This document shows, piece after piece, positions 1 through 11,523 of a stretch of 64,000 nucleotides of DNA. The notes beneath the pieces were generated by a model, which saw only the letters and a list, made by a program, of their open reading frames with translations, did not search any database and was not told the DNA's origin. Numbering within the stretch: the first letter of the stretch is position 1; the number at the start of each line of letters is the position of its first letter. The stretch lies in the NCBI GenBank assembly GCA_944472135.2, contig OX235265.1:47217459-47281458 (forward strand), given 5' to 3'. The stretch comes from Trichobilharzia regenti (taxonomy: Eukaryota > Platyhelminthes > Trematoda > Strigeidida > Schistosomatidae). The position numbers and the translations under genes are program-made.

Positions 1-400
1 ATCGATTAGATATTTGAATAAAAATCAATATAGAATAATGTACATTCAGAATTATTAATAAGAGTGTTATTGACCAATTACAATCAGATGGAAAATAAGA
101 CGAGTGTTTTTATAGTAATAATAAGTAACTTATTTCCCATCTGATTGTAATTGGTCAATAACACTCTTATTAATAATTCTGAATGTACATTATTCTATAT
201 TGATTTGTATTTCAATATCTAATCGATTCCACACATGTATATAAATGAAGTTAGAAAGTTGTGTGACTATTGACTTGATATGATTATGAGTGGCAATAGT
301 TTGTGCTCGAAACGTGGTCACCAGTTAATATTACTGTATAACAACTATGTGTGATTTATCAAAATAAAATCTTATCCATAATGGAGTTATACTTACAGCA
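1..400. mobile_element. Fold-back of two Penelope-like element terminal regions
   Basis: Bases 1-128 run in the same direction as 27770-27905, the terminal region of the minus-strand PLE there. Bases 129-400 are the reverse complement and match 27585-27900 and 63240-63540. Arms 1-99 and 129-227 pair almost perfectly, differing by a few substitutions. PLEs are known for tandem or inverted terminal repeats, so this is best read as a junction of two oppositely oriented element ends. The left element continues outside the window. No coding sequence is kept, and the low-complexity reading frame on the minus strand here is not a gene. Confidence 0.75.
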
Positions 401-1021
401 ACTAAGACATGTAGCTATGACATGATTAAATTTGCATTGACCTTGTTTTAAACCAAGGTAGACAGTTAACATTAATACAATTTTCTGAATGCATAGGTTA
501 GGACATTGTATGATGATAATTATGGGTTTATAATAATAATAATAATAAAATAACACTAACAGTAATAGTGACAGTAACAACTTATTCTGGAAAGCGCATT
601 TACACACTACAGATTTGCTAGCATATCGTAGTGCAAAATATTTACTGCCTACATGAAATAATCATCGGTAATAAATCATTTGAAACAGAGCTGTCCTCTC
701 CGAAGTACACTCTAATATACCACAATTCCCTTCGAGAGAAGATAGGTTATAACAAACAACTATGTTGTAACAGCATTGTAACTTTTGCTTCAACAGGTTT
801 CCGCTGATATGAATCCCCGACTTTTAATGCCTGGCGTTAAGACTGGTAGTTAGATTAGGGTTAATGGCTAGCGGTTATAATGACGCAGAATAGTCCCACT
901 AAGCAGTTAAAACACTTAAAAATACAATTTGTGAACAAACTCAGATGTTTTGTAGGCCTTTACTCTACTTGTTTGTTCAAGGTCATCTGGTGGCAATTAT
1001 TGTTTATCATCACCGTCCTTC
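401..1021. other. No gene seen; AT-rich intergenic sequence
   Basis: I see only a short TAA/AAT trinucleotide run near 525-550 and no conserved coding sequence or recognisable repeat. Confidence 0.5.
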
Positions 1022-1371
1022 TGTGGTGACAGCCGTCAGCAAGCCAGAATTGTAGACAATAATGTACGTCAACGTTTATGCCCCGAATTGGGGTCATGAG
1101 AAAAAACAATAACAAGACTTAGTCTAGAGGAACTCACCAAGCAATCATAGCAGACCTAACGTGGGCAAATGTGATTCACAAATGTATGGCTTAACTTTCT
1201 AAGAAACGGCCACAAGTAGTACATAATAACCTTCGGCGGGAAAACAACCAATCAGAAAACGTTGCTTCACTGCTAACAATAACGAATAATAATGCACATA
1301 AAAATATATAAATACCTGTTCGTAATCTCAATAAACGATCTGTTGCCTGGCCCTTGTCTTCTGACGTTAAA
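1022..1371 (+). mobile_element. Solo LTR of an LTR retrotransposon (350 bp)
   Basis: The unit starts with TGTGGTGACAG and is flanked by an identical 4-base target duplication, CTTC (1018-1021 and 1372-1375). A TATA-like motif lies near 1305-1316, followed by an AATAAA near 1330, the order expected for an LTR promoter and polyadenylation signal. Related copies lie at 8006-8347, 45992-46156 and 52443-52576. No gag, protease or polymerase sequence lies on either side, so this is a solo LTR, probably left by recombination between two LTRs. The length and the 4-base duplication suit Ty3/gypsy-type elements such as those of schistosomes, but the family was not confirmed. Confidence 0.7.
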
Positions 1372-1375
1372 CTTC

Positions 1376-2286
1376 TATCATTTCCTTCGAAAAATTCATA
1401 AAAGTATGTTGAAACCCGTTTGAAAATGGAGTGAATACAAACTGAAATTCATTGATGTTATTGGATGACTAAAGCAACATGAAGGGGAGGGAATGTGATG
1501 CATTTTTATGGTTAGAAAATTAGTTAGCCCGATAATTTAGTCAGGCTGTCAATAATGTAAAATATGCAAAGGAATTTGTTGAAAATAACTGTTTACTCAA
1601 GTTTTTCTTCTTATCCCAAGGTATTTAATTACAGAGTACTTCTTTATTTTACACTCACTTTCTCCTCACCTCCTTGAGGAATTTGAAAATACATCGTCTT
1701 TAAGAATAAACATGGATACTTTTAATTGTATTTTAAATCATATTTGATTTAAACAAAACTATCTCTTACTAAAAAGAAGATGGAATTACATTTTTTGTCG
1801 AAAAAATTTCAAACAACAATTAAAACAACTAAAAGTATTGAACAAACTAATCGATTTTAGTGTTCAGTGGAATTTAATCGTCCCCAGAAAGAATATGCTG
1901 CTCATAGTTAATTTCTTGTTTTTGCTGGTACTAATTGTAATTAACAATTTATTGCTCTTCGTGTTTATTTACAAATCTATAGGAAGAGACATTGAAGAAA
2001 GGAAAGCGCAATAAATTTTATCAGACCATTTCAATGAATTGATTGTTACTGACAAATGGTTAAAATATTTTAAACAACAAAATAGTTGTAAATTTTTTTT
2101 TCTAAAATAAAATTCAGAGTGATAGTTTTTCAAACGAACTTTCCACTAAAATAAAACGAAAGGTTTGAGTTGCGCATGAAAATCAAATACGGTACTACAT
2201 TTAACCCATAAAAACAACAAATAGAGCATAAAAAACCTTAAATCGTGAATGACTGCCATTTTAGAAGATGAAGAATTTCCGAGGAT
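1376..2286. other. No gene seen
   Basis: AT-rich sequence with stop codons in all frames and no repeat that I recognise. Confidence 0.5.
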
Positions 2287-2297
2287 ACGCAAGATAA

Positions 2298-2508
2298 TAA
2301 TAATTATTATTATTTCCTTTAATTCCTAGAGGAACGCAGGGCTTCAGCTGCACGTCTCCATTGCGTTCGGTTCTCTGCTAGACTTTTCAACTGGCTCCAG
2401 GTCTGCCCACATGCTTTCATCTCCTCTTCACATGACCTCCTCCAAGTCACCCTTGGACCACCAACTCGCCACTTTCCTTCTGGGTTCCACTCGAGGGCTT
2501 GTCTAGTG
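2298..2508 (-). mobile_element. 5'-truncated RTE-like LINE, 3' end only
   Basis: The minus strand reads the RTE-like 3' end found also at 5310-5700, 9600-9905, 22800-23165, 38300-38660 and 60435-60770: a degenerate coding tail, then the GAAGCCCT...AAAGGAAA tail and an AAT repeat. The insertion is bounded by an 11-base direct repeat, ACGCAAGATAA, at 2287-2297 and 2509-2519. This is a target-site duplication that fixes both ends. Only about 210 bases were inserted, a typical severe 5' truncation. Confidence 0.8.
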
Positions 2509-2519
2509 ACGCAAGATAA

Positions 2520-4415
2520 GCTAAAAGTAAGTACAAATGTTTATCCGCTAACTTTCAAGGTACTGGTTATTCTCAGACAAGAGTTAATTTAAATCAATAA
2601 ATAGATTATATGAAATACGAAATATGTTTCGGAATCAAAAAAGTACGGCAGTACTGACTGCTTAACTAACTGGAGTACGTGCACGAACAGCGGAACGTAA
2701 CATAACAGCCTACTGAGTGGTGTGCATGTCTAACAAAGTACCTACAGCTAAACCAATCAATTTAAACAGTGAAGGTCAACATCTAATATTCAATGACGAA
2801 TACTGTAGACTAATAATTCTGGGAAATTATTTACCTCTACACCGTTAAAATCACTGCCACTGTGCGTTAATAACAAGACATATAAGCTGAGTCAAAGGCG
2901 ATTCACGGTTTGCAATAAACAATGCACAAATGTACATACCAGCAATGAGGGGGAATTTAACTAACCAACAATGTTCGAAAGAGAATGGAACTTAAAGAAA
3001 AAAATATGCCGAGAATACCCTTTCACAATAGGAACATAATCACCATAGACCAAATAGGACGTTGATGCATTAAATGAAATGAATTCCGATAGAATTCAAT
3101 AATTATGGTTGAGACATACATAACGACATCGCGAACAAAGTGTAAACTCTCTATAGGAACTCTGACGAAGATTTGACTGAATAGTCCCACAACAGCTGAG
3201 CACTGAGTGAAAAACAGACATATGTAAAATTTATATTTGTAGAAATTTCATGGAAATTGAAATAAACAGTTCCAGTGCTTCACTATATATATATATATGT
3301 ATATATATATATAAGTAGGGGACTGTCTAGCGAGTGCAATAACATAACAGGTATGCGAATAAGATAATGAAATGATAGTGTAATAGTATATTATAAAAAA
3401 ATATAGTAATGAGTTATATTAATCAAATGGTTACTTGGATATACAGTTAAAGTTCACGGCTACAGGTCATCAATATAATCCACAGAAGCGTTCAATGCTG
3501 AAGTCGTGTCTTCTGGCAAAAGCTGTGTACCGGTTGTGGAATAGTCTTCGGATGAGGATAAGAGGTTCCTGTAAAAATCCAAAGTATGCAACAAGGTTAT
3601 GAGTGAAGCAAGCAGACAGTATAGACCAGTGAGGAGACGAAGCGACCAACAGTACCCTGCATTTTAGACTGTATTCGGAAGTTCATTATAATAAAGGTTT
3701 TTGTACTTCCCAATGAATGAAAAAACAAAATGATGTTTTTACTGACGTTTTGCCATTTAATGCTAATAGCTTTCTCAAAGTATTATTAAACCAGAATTTA
3801 CAAAATCTCAGCATATATATAACAAAGAGTTAAGAGGTGAGAAAATAGACTTAGGTCAATTTAAAGGGGAGTTATTCACAGAATTCTCGGAAGTTATCTA
3901 TATTCCAACATGAATCATTTTAAACAAAAGTCAACATCTAACAAAAAAAGTGTACAATCATATTTTTACGTACTCCACATATATACCTTTGTTATTTTGG
4001 CACTGATTATTTCTCTGATATAGTTTAGATCAGTTTGTCGAATGAAACTTTGAAACTACTTATTTCAGTTCCCCTAGGATTCATACAAATATAATTTTAA
4101 CAAAGTATAGACTCATACTACTTATTAGTAATATACTGCATAAAGTTAAACATACATGAAAAAGTAAACAAGGACAAATTGGTAAAGAATCATTAATATT
4201 ACTCCACAGTTAAAAATTAAGGTTCCTATGAGTTTAGATTGAAGTTTCTGTAAAGAATTATTGGTTACAGTTTACTTTGAAGATGCTGTTTTCCGATCAA
4301 TTCATGTAAGGACTACATTATTCATAATAAACTCTATTTATCCGTTATAACTGCACCATTAATCACCCAAACTCTTATTCACTACATTAAGATAATTTGG
4401 GTGCTTGTTCACAGG
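2520..4415. other. No gene seen; short AT microsatellite
   Basis: Bases 3283-3314 hold an (AT)n tract with one GT interruption. The rest is AT-rich, without a supported coding region. The stretch 3720-3900 resembles non-coding flanks of PLEs in style, but I could not match it to a copy in this window. Confidence 0.45.
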
Positions 4416-4655
4416 AATTTTTTTATTCCTTCACGTTCCCAGTGGAATTTAGGGCTTCAAGCTAAAGGTCTGAAGTTTCTATACCAGTGTTCATTTTTAC
4501 GGGATGGGGTTGCTAGCTACCTCATGTCCAACCTTTCCTCTTTACCAGCTTCATTACTGACTCAGCGAGGTAAAGGAGTGCGCCGGCCGGGGATCAAGCC
4601 CCGGACTATGTGCATGGTCGGCAAGCGTCCTAACCTCTGTGCCACCGACACACAT
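4416..4655 (-). mobile_element. SINE family A (tRNA-derived, RTE-like tail)
   Basis: Read on the minus strand the copy starts with a tRNA-like head. The two ends of the head pair like an acceptor stem, and it carries a B-box-like GGGCTTGATCCCC variant. A body of about 130 bases follows, and then the RTE-type tail ending GGAACGTGAAGGAATA. Other copies with the same order are at 16804-17031, 18403-18643, 29296-29527 and 36857-37085. The reading frames crossing it are chance frames. Confidence 0.75.
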
Positions 4656-5175
4656 ATGAAATTAATATCCATCGCTGTGCTCAAGTGTTTATGTGACACA
4701 ACAAAAATTGGAACTCTGTTAATCATTGGGGACAGCCAATCGCAGTCAAGACCACCAATAAGGGCGAATGTTGTATCCGTCATAAAATCAAGAAGTTTGT
4801 TTCACACTTTAGTTAACATTCAATGCAACATGCGGCTCAAAGAGAAGAGAACCACCAAAAAATTAACTTTCATCTCATAAAAAGAGTAGCTAGCTTCAAT
4901 GGGTATAGACAGATTTTGCTATTAAGTATCCATAAATATAACTGTTTGTTAATATAATATATTCCAAAGATTATTTTTCAGATGAATATGATTTGATATG
5001 TTTAACATGATTTCTATTACTTCGGAGATACACCAATCCTATTGTCTATCATACTGATATGTTCCAAGTTGAAGCTTATGTACTGCCTGGCTACCTACAA
5101 GAAATCGGTAGACTATTATTGTTATCATTATTTTGTTGGACACATCACGACTTCCCTATCTTTCGCTAGAATTAT

Positions 5176-5700
5176 TAGCTCAATTTTAGTATTTTTAATA
5201 TATTTGTGCGTTGAAGTTTCTGCAGCAATTTGGTTAAGTTTTGGGGGTGGAGTTGCTAGCACCACGCCCCTAACCTCCCTCCTTATCCGGGCTTGGGACT
5301 GGCTAGAAAACTAGCAAGCTAGTAATCTAGGCCGGAAAGAATCACCAACAAGAAACTATGGCTGGGAACAAACAAAACAAGAACCAATCGCCCAACAAAT
5401 ATGCAGGAGAAAGTCGAGATGGATTGGACATTCACTGAAGAGGCCGCCACTGGGTGACATCGCGCGCGTGTCAGGCCATTGCTCGAGTGGAACCAGGCCA
5501 AAATGGAAGCGGCGAGTGGGACGTCAGTGCAAGGGTGACATGGGGGAGGTCGTGTGAAGAGGAGTTGAAAGAGTATGGACTAACATAGATGCAGATGAAA
5601 AGTACAGCAGAAGACAGAAGCAAGTGGAGATGTGCATTTGAAGCCCTATATTCCACTAGGAACACAAGGGAACAATAATAATTATTATTATTATCTCATT
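5176..5700 (+). mobile_element. RTE-like LINE 3' end, with SINE-A remnant, inserted in the left arm
   Basis: Bases 5210-5300 resemble the middle of SINE A on the minus strand. From about 5310 the plus strand reads an RTE-like C-terminal coding tail (Trp/Arg-rich, related to 38390-38600) and then the tail GAAGCCCTATATTCC and an AAT/ATT repeat. The right arm of the inverted duplication lacks this block, so it was inserted after the duplication. The frame is broken. Confidence 0.65.
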
Positions 5701-5870
5701 CCACAACTACACGTATTCTTTCATTTCATCCATACTCTATCTCCTCAATTTCACCCTTGGACCCACGCTCAAATCAAAGTTTCACACTCGGTTTCCACTC
5801 AAAAGTGTGGCTTGGTCTCCTCCGTGCATACCCAATCCATCTTCTTTCACTTCTACTGATTTCTTAAGCA
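5700..5870 (-). mobile_element. RTE-like LINE remnant shared by both inverted arms
   Basis: The minus strand reads a decayed RTE-like C-terminal coding tail. Its mirror copy is split between 10985-11097 and 14387-14450, because a CR1-like element landed inside it in the right arm. It therefore predates the inverted duplication. No open frame remains. Confidence 0.6.
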
Positions 5871-6171
5871 GATTTCTGTTTAAAAAATGCTTTTCATTAG
5901 ATTAAACTTTATTATAACTACGAATGCTGTAAGATAATTCTGCTACATGATTTTCTCCTATTTTGTTAAATTCAAAACTCACTTTATTCTAAACAGATAG
6001 ATGTACTATTTACTTACAGCGATTAGTCTCCAGCTAGCCAGTTTAGTCACGACATTTCAACTTACAACTTTCCTTCCAACACTGTAAACCACACTCATGG
6101 CCAACAACCACTCATACATACTACGACAGAAAATACATTGGAATTACAATCAATGCGATCCAATCTACATC

Positions 6172-6200
6172 TCAGTAGTAGTAGTAGTAGTAGTAGTAGT
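6172..6200. repeat. (GTA)n trinucleotide microsatellite
   Basis: About nine GTA units. The mirror copy near 10660-10680 is shorter (about six), showing length change after duplication. The poly-Val frame across it is an artefact. Confidence 0.9.
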
Positions 6201-6765
6201 CGTCATCCACAGACGCTTCATCTCCACTCGATTCACTAATTTCATTTCAACAATTCGAAATGCTTCACCAAGGGAAATTCAATCAACAGTCTGTTGAATA
6301 TGCATCTCACCTAGTTATATTTACAGTTGACTGACAAATACAAGCACAAAGGATCAAATATTTCTCTGTGTGTGCGCTTGTGTGTGTGTGCTTGTGTGTG
6401 CGGTTGAGTGAGTGAGTATATATTCACCAGTTAGCGGGAAGGTAGTAATTAGTAATTGGGGGAGGGGAGAGGAAAATATATACACACTATGTGCAGATCA
6501 TCATTCCACATTTGTCTGATTTATCAAATTCAACGATGATTAGGGTAGGGTAAAGTAAGGTGAAGTCAAGTAAAACAAAGTAGAGGTATTTATCTTTCCC
6601 CATAATTTTTGTTATTGTTGGTAATTAATTTATCTGTACTCTCCTACCATCACCACCACCCCAAACTCTGCAACCGCCAGAACTACAACCACCATCATAT
6701 CACGATGTTGGATTCTTAAATTATCAATTATATGTTTATATAATTGCCTTGATATTTTTGTTAAA

Positions 6766-8005
6766 TATTCAATTTAGAAAAGAAAGAGACTAACCATTAA
6801 TTAAGATAAATAGTTAATCTAGTAGTTAAAGTTTTGCTTAACTTTAAAAAAAAAGGAAAATAATAATCTATTAACTGATACTATAAATTTCCTAAAGTTA
6901 ATTTTTCAAAGCAATGAACTAATTGGTTTCAAACCCCGTTGATATATGAGTGTCTATTTTGGATGATTGAATACATTCAAGTGTTTATTTGTAGAGATAT
7001 GATCGGATTCAGCTTATATTTTACCATGAACCGATATCAATTGGAGAAATATTGGGAACTATGGAGCATTAAATGATTGTTTAATTCTTGTTTGCGACTC
7101 TTCAGTAGTAGGCATGCATGACTTCACCGGGCATCGACCTGAAGACCATTAAATGATTAGGTGAACATGTTAACACTTAGCCACTCGGAGGGGATCTCAT
7201 GACTGCCCATGACTGCTAACTTCTGCCAATTCGTAATATATAACTCACCTGGCAATCGATGTAATCAGTGAGTATATGTCATCCCACTTGACATGATGGA
7301 CTCCACCATCCATAGCTTCTTATTAGAACTTCAGAATACTCTATTCTGAAGTCAGTTACTAATTAGGTGTCATAATTCATGGACCATTGGATTCTATTCC
7401 AGTGGCCAAAATGGTAACCTGCCATCCTCATAATTGTCTTAAGTTTCGTTTTGGTTTGTCATTCACCTGATGGAAGTTAATATTTGAGTGTAGAATATGG
7501 ATTTCAGTCAAGGGATACTTACAGCTCAGTAAGTAATAATCTTTCTACTGAAGATTCCACCCCAAACGTTTCCCCTTTTAAAATAAACTACGGAAGGTTA
7601 CAAGTAAGAGCAAATAGATACTGATACCTTTATATATTTTTTTAACAAATTGTGATTTTATTGATCAGGTAACTCTTAGTGGAAACGTCACATTTAACTA
7701 CTGATTCACACAAATTTAACTCCACGTCCAGTCCTACACTAAGGTTAAAATTAATATTTATTCCTTGTCTGTCGTTGGATTAGATAACCGTTGGCAATGA
7801 GTAATGATTTGGAATAATAGTAAAATACTAAGTTGACTGATGAAAATTCTATGACTAACAGTACTGGGAAAAGTGTCACTAGTACTAGTTGTCTTAATCG
7901 AGATAAGTAGTGTACTGAGACATCCTGACTTCTTGTTTTTAAAGCTTATAAAGACGGACATCAAGTCAAAGATTCAACTTCTATCTGGTAAATAACGACT
8001 ACTAC
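6766..8005. other. No gene seen; degraded SINE-B remnant
   Basis: Bases 7080-7400 are a decayed minus-strand SINE-B copy. They contain a 'gcgactcttcagtag' motif and the family's 'aacttctgccaattcgt' 5' section. The rest of the stretch shows neither coding sequence nor a clear repeat. Confidence 0.5.
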
Positions 8006-8347
8006 TGTAACAACAGAAGACAAAGGCCATACAATAGATCGTTTATTAAGGAAATCAACACATATTTATAGAATTTCATGTACATTATTATAAATTATTG
8101 TTAGCAGAAAAACACAGTCTTCTGATTGGCTGTGTCTCACAGAAAGTTAATCTTTCATCTCTTTGTGACTGTTTCTTGAATGTTAGATCATCTATATGCT
8201 AAATGTATCCGTCTACGTAAAGTCTGCTGTGGTTGGTTGTTGAATCAGTCTTTGTTCTTATTTTTCTCACGACCAATACTGGGCACGTAAACATTAACGT
8301 AAATTACTGTCTGCCAATTCGGATAGCAGCCAGCTCTCTTCGCACTA
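8006..8347 (-). mobile_element. Solo LTR (342 bp), same family as 1022-1371
   Basis: This is the reverse-complement counterpart of 1022-1371 over its whole length. It is flanked by a 4-base direct repeat, CTAC (8002-8005 and 8348-8351). No internal retrotransposon domain lies nearby, so it is a solo LTR. One terminus reads TA where CA is expected, presumably by mutation. Confidence 0.7.
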
Positions 8348-8351
8348 CTAC

Positions 8352-8879
8352 TGAAGTGTCTTCAATGAGCACAGATCGACATATGATATACCTTTCAGCT
8401 TAAAAAAACCAACTATACAGATTAGTTACTTTTAGAAAGATGTTTACCTATTATGAGGCTATATGGTTCTCATTTTCAAACAGATAACATCAGTAAAGCT
8501 ACTCATATAATCAATAAGAGGTAATATACAGTGGTGCATTATATTTTGTAGGCTAAGTGATTCAAATATAATCCAGTTAACTAAAGCATACTTTAATCTT
8601 TGAATACTCCGTCCGTAATATAGTCAGTTGCCTGAAATCATCATGCATACCCAATGAGATAAAGCACTGATATTTAAAGAGGATTTGAAAGCAAATCCAA
8701 AGTTTCTATAACTACTTTTTCTTGACAACTTTCCTCTGTAGGATATCGATCACTGCTGAAAGATTTCAATCTAAGAAAAGAAGACAACTTAGGATATTAA
8801 GAAGAATTAAATAAAGATTACTCTTTTCGATTAAAGTAAAAGTTAATGGGATTTTTAATAGCTTCATGGGTAATAACAG
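8352..8879. other. No gene seen
   Basis: AT-rich spacer between the solo LTR and an RTE-like copy. No coding signal is recognised. Confidence 0.5.
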
Positions 8880-9910
8880 CTATATGACAATGCCACGTGT
8901 CAAGTGATCCACAACGGAAAACTCAGTAAAGCCTTTTCAGCGGATACAGGAGTAAGACAAAACTGCCTGTTATCACTGATGATATTCTTAATTGTGGTGC
9001 TCGATTGGATTATGCGTCAGACTGTGTGCTGGAAGCGAGGAGACAGGAATATACTGGATCACCGATAAGAAGACTCTAGAAGATGCGGATTTCACAGATG
9101 ATATGTGTTTAACGTCACACAAATTCGAAGACTTGCAAGCGAAAACCAACAAACTGGCTGAAGAGGCTAGCAGCGAAGACAGGACTGCGGGTGAGCATAG
9201 AGAAGACGGAGGCGGTGAAGATAACTAACCAACAACAACAACCAGTACCAATCACCATCAGTGGGAGAGATTTAACAGGGGTTACCCTCTTCACTTATCT
9301 GGGAAGCATCGATTCAATCACAGGTGAGAGCATGGATAAAGATGTCAAATCCAAGCAGAATCAGAAAGGCAAGATACGCCTTCATCAATGTGAAACCAGT
9401 TTGGAAATCTTCTGCACTCCGCCTCAACACAAATGTGAAGTCAGTCAGTTCTTCCATACGAGTCAGAAGCTTGTACTGCACGTTGCGAAAAGGATTTCCA
9501 ACAAGCTACTGCAGACTTTCATCAACACCTGCCCAATTCGCTGGCTGGCTCCATACTCAATATCAAATGGCTAATCAGTAATAAAGAATTAGCAAGAAGG
9601 AACTCTGGCTGGGAACAAACCAACGAAGAGCCGATCGCTCATCAAATGTGTAGGAGAAAGTGGAGATGGATCGGGCATACATTGAAGAGGCTCGCAGTAC
9701 AGGCAATTGTTCAAGTGGGATCTCAATAGGAAGCGACGAGTGGGTCATCGATGCGAGGGTGACATGGAGGAGATCGTGTAGCGAGGAACAGGAGGAGGAG
9801 GCAATCGTGAACCCAGCTGAAGAGGACGGTAGAGAATAGAAAAGACAGGTGATGTGTTACTGAAGCCCTACGTTTCACCTGGAACCTATAGTAATAATAC
9901 CGGGGAATAA
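8880..9910 (+). pseudogene. RTE-like non-LTR retrotransposon, reverse transcriptase C-terminal half, broken
   Basis: In shifting plus frames the conceptual protein reads a template-grip region resembling TGVRQ...LLS (near 8945), then TDDMCL (near 9095) where RTE-like enzymes have the catalytic FADD box. The segment FTYLGSI follows near 9290, and then the arginine/tryptophan-rich C-terminus. The first residue pair of the catalytic box is altered (TDD instead of ADD) and frames change several times, so this copy is dead. The 3' end near 9862-9905 carries the RTE tail and AAT repeat. The family's endonuclease and early reverse-transcriptase parts are missing (5' truncation). It sits in the spacer between the two inverted arms. 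Confidence 0.75.
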
Positions 9911-11523
9911 CATAATGTGCGTGTGAGAAGAATACAGTTAACAAAAGCGATCAGAGGGAAAGGGGAACTGTTGATACTAGTAGTAACAAAATACACATAC
10001 ATACAAATCCAAGAGAAATAACATCGCATGACATTTTTAAAAAGTTACTCCCTTCAGTACAGTAGTCAAAAAGGTAACCTCCTTTCTAATTACTTAAAAA
10101 AGATATCAAGACAATTATATAAACATATAATTGCTAATTTAAGAATCCAACATCGTGATATGATGGTGGTTGTAGTTCTGGCGGTTGCAGAGTTTGGGGT
10201 GGTGGTGATGGTAGGAGAGCACAGATAAATTAATTACCAACAATAACAAAAATTATGGGGAAAGATAAATACCTCTACTTTGTTTTACTTGACTTCATCT
10301 TACTTTACCCTACCCTAATCATCGTTGATTTGATAAATCAGACAAATGTGGAATGATAATCTTCACATAGTGTGTGTATATTTTCCTCTCCCCTCGCCCA
10401 ATTACTAATTACTACCTTCTCCCTAACTGGTGAATATATACTCACTCACTCAGCCGCACACACAAGCACACACACACACACAAGCGCACACACACAGAGA
10501 AATATTCGATCCTTTGTGCTTGTATTTGTCAGTCAACTGTAAATATAACTAGGTGAGATGCATATTCAACAGACTGTTGATTGAATTTCCCTTGGTGAAG
10601 CATTTCGAATTGTTGAAATGAAATTAGTGAATCGAGTGGAGATGAAGCGTCTGTGGATGACGACTACTACTACTACTACTGAGATGTAGGTTGGATCGCA
10701 TTGATTGTAATTCCAATGTATTTTCTGTCGTAGTATGTATGATTGGTTGATTGCAATGAGTTTGGTTGACACTGGTAGAAGGAAAGTTGTCAGTTGAAAT
10801 GCTGTGACTAAACTGACTAGCTGGAGACTAATCGCTGTAAGTAAATAGTACATCTATCTGTTTAGAATAAAGTGAGTTTTGAATTTAACAAAATAGGAGA
10901 AAATCATGTAGCAGAATTATCTTACAGCATTCGTAGTTATAATAAAGTTTAATCTAATGAAAAGCATTTTTTAAACAGAAATCTGCTTAATAAATCTGTA
11001 GAAGTAAAAGAAGATGGATTGGGTATACGCGGAGGAGACCAAGCCACACCTTTGAGTGGAAGCCGAGTGTGAAACTTTGAGTTGAGCGTGAGTCCAAGAT
11101 AAGATAAGATAATAGCTTTATTCCAAAACAGTACTTGTGATACAGAATGGAATTCCCAGCATTTTACTACAATACTGCATCTAGTTAGTATATTAACAAT
11201 AAATAAATTCTACATAGATTAAGGTTATCTCAGTTAATTTTGACAACAACATGTTAGCATGTTGATAGCAAAGCCAAAATTGAACAGAGTTTGAAAGTGT
11301 TAGAAAAGTAGATGTTAGCATATTTACTGGCGTAAGCAATAGCAAAATGGTCGAGGTATACAGAGTGTGAAAGAACGAACAAGAATGTTTTAAGTAGAGT
11401 TTGTAAGGAAGAGAGAAACAAAACAGCACATAACAAAAATAAATACAAAAAAGAAAGAAAGGAAAAGAGAGAAAACGTTGTACCTATAAATGATGTGAGT
11501 TGGAAAGACGAGATCCAATTGTT

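Larger units (their letters stand above)
4960..6765. repeat. Left arm of a large interrupted inverted duplication
   Basis: The arm matches the reverse complement of 10095-11097 joined to 14387-14690. Matching landmarks include a (GTA)n run at about 6172-6200, mirrored by TAC repeats near 10660-10680; a G/T-rich stretch near 6365-6420, mirrored near 10430-10500; and the segment 4970-5110, mirrored at 14560-14690. Identity looks near 90 percent by eye. The left arm also holds a later RTE/SINE insertion at roughly 5176-5700 that is absent from the right arm. Confidence 0.8.

Noticed and set aside
359..607. 82-residue minus frame rich in Leu, Tyr and Ile
   Set aside because: It arises from AAT/TAA repeats and has no domain or start context.
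6097..6297. Poly-valine protein frame
   Set aside because: It is a translated GTA microsatellite, and its mirror at 10566-10853 shows the same artefact.
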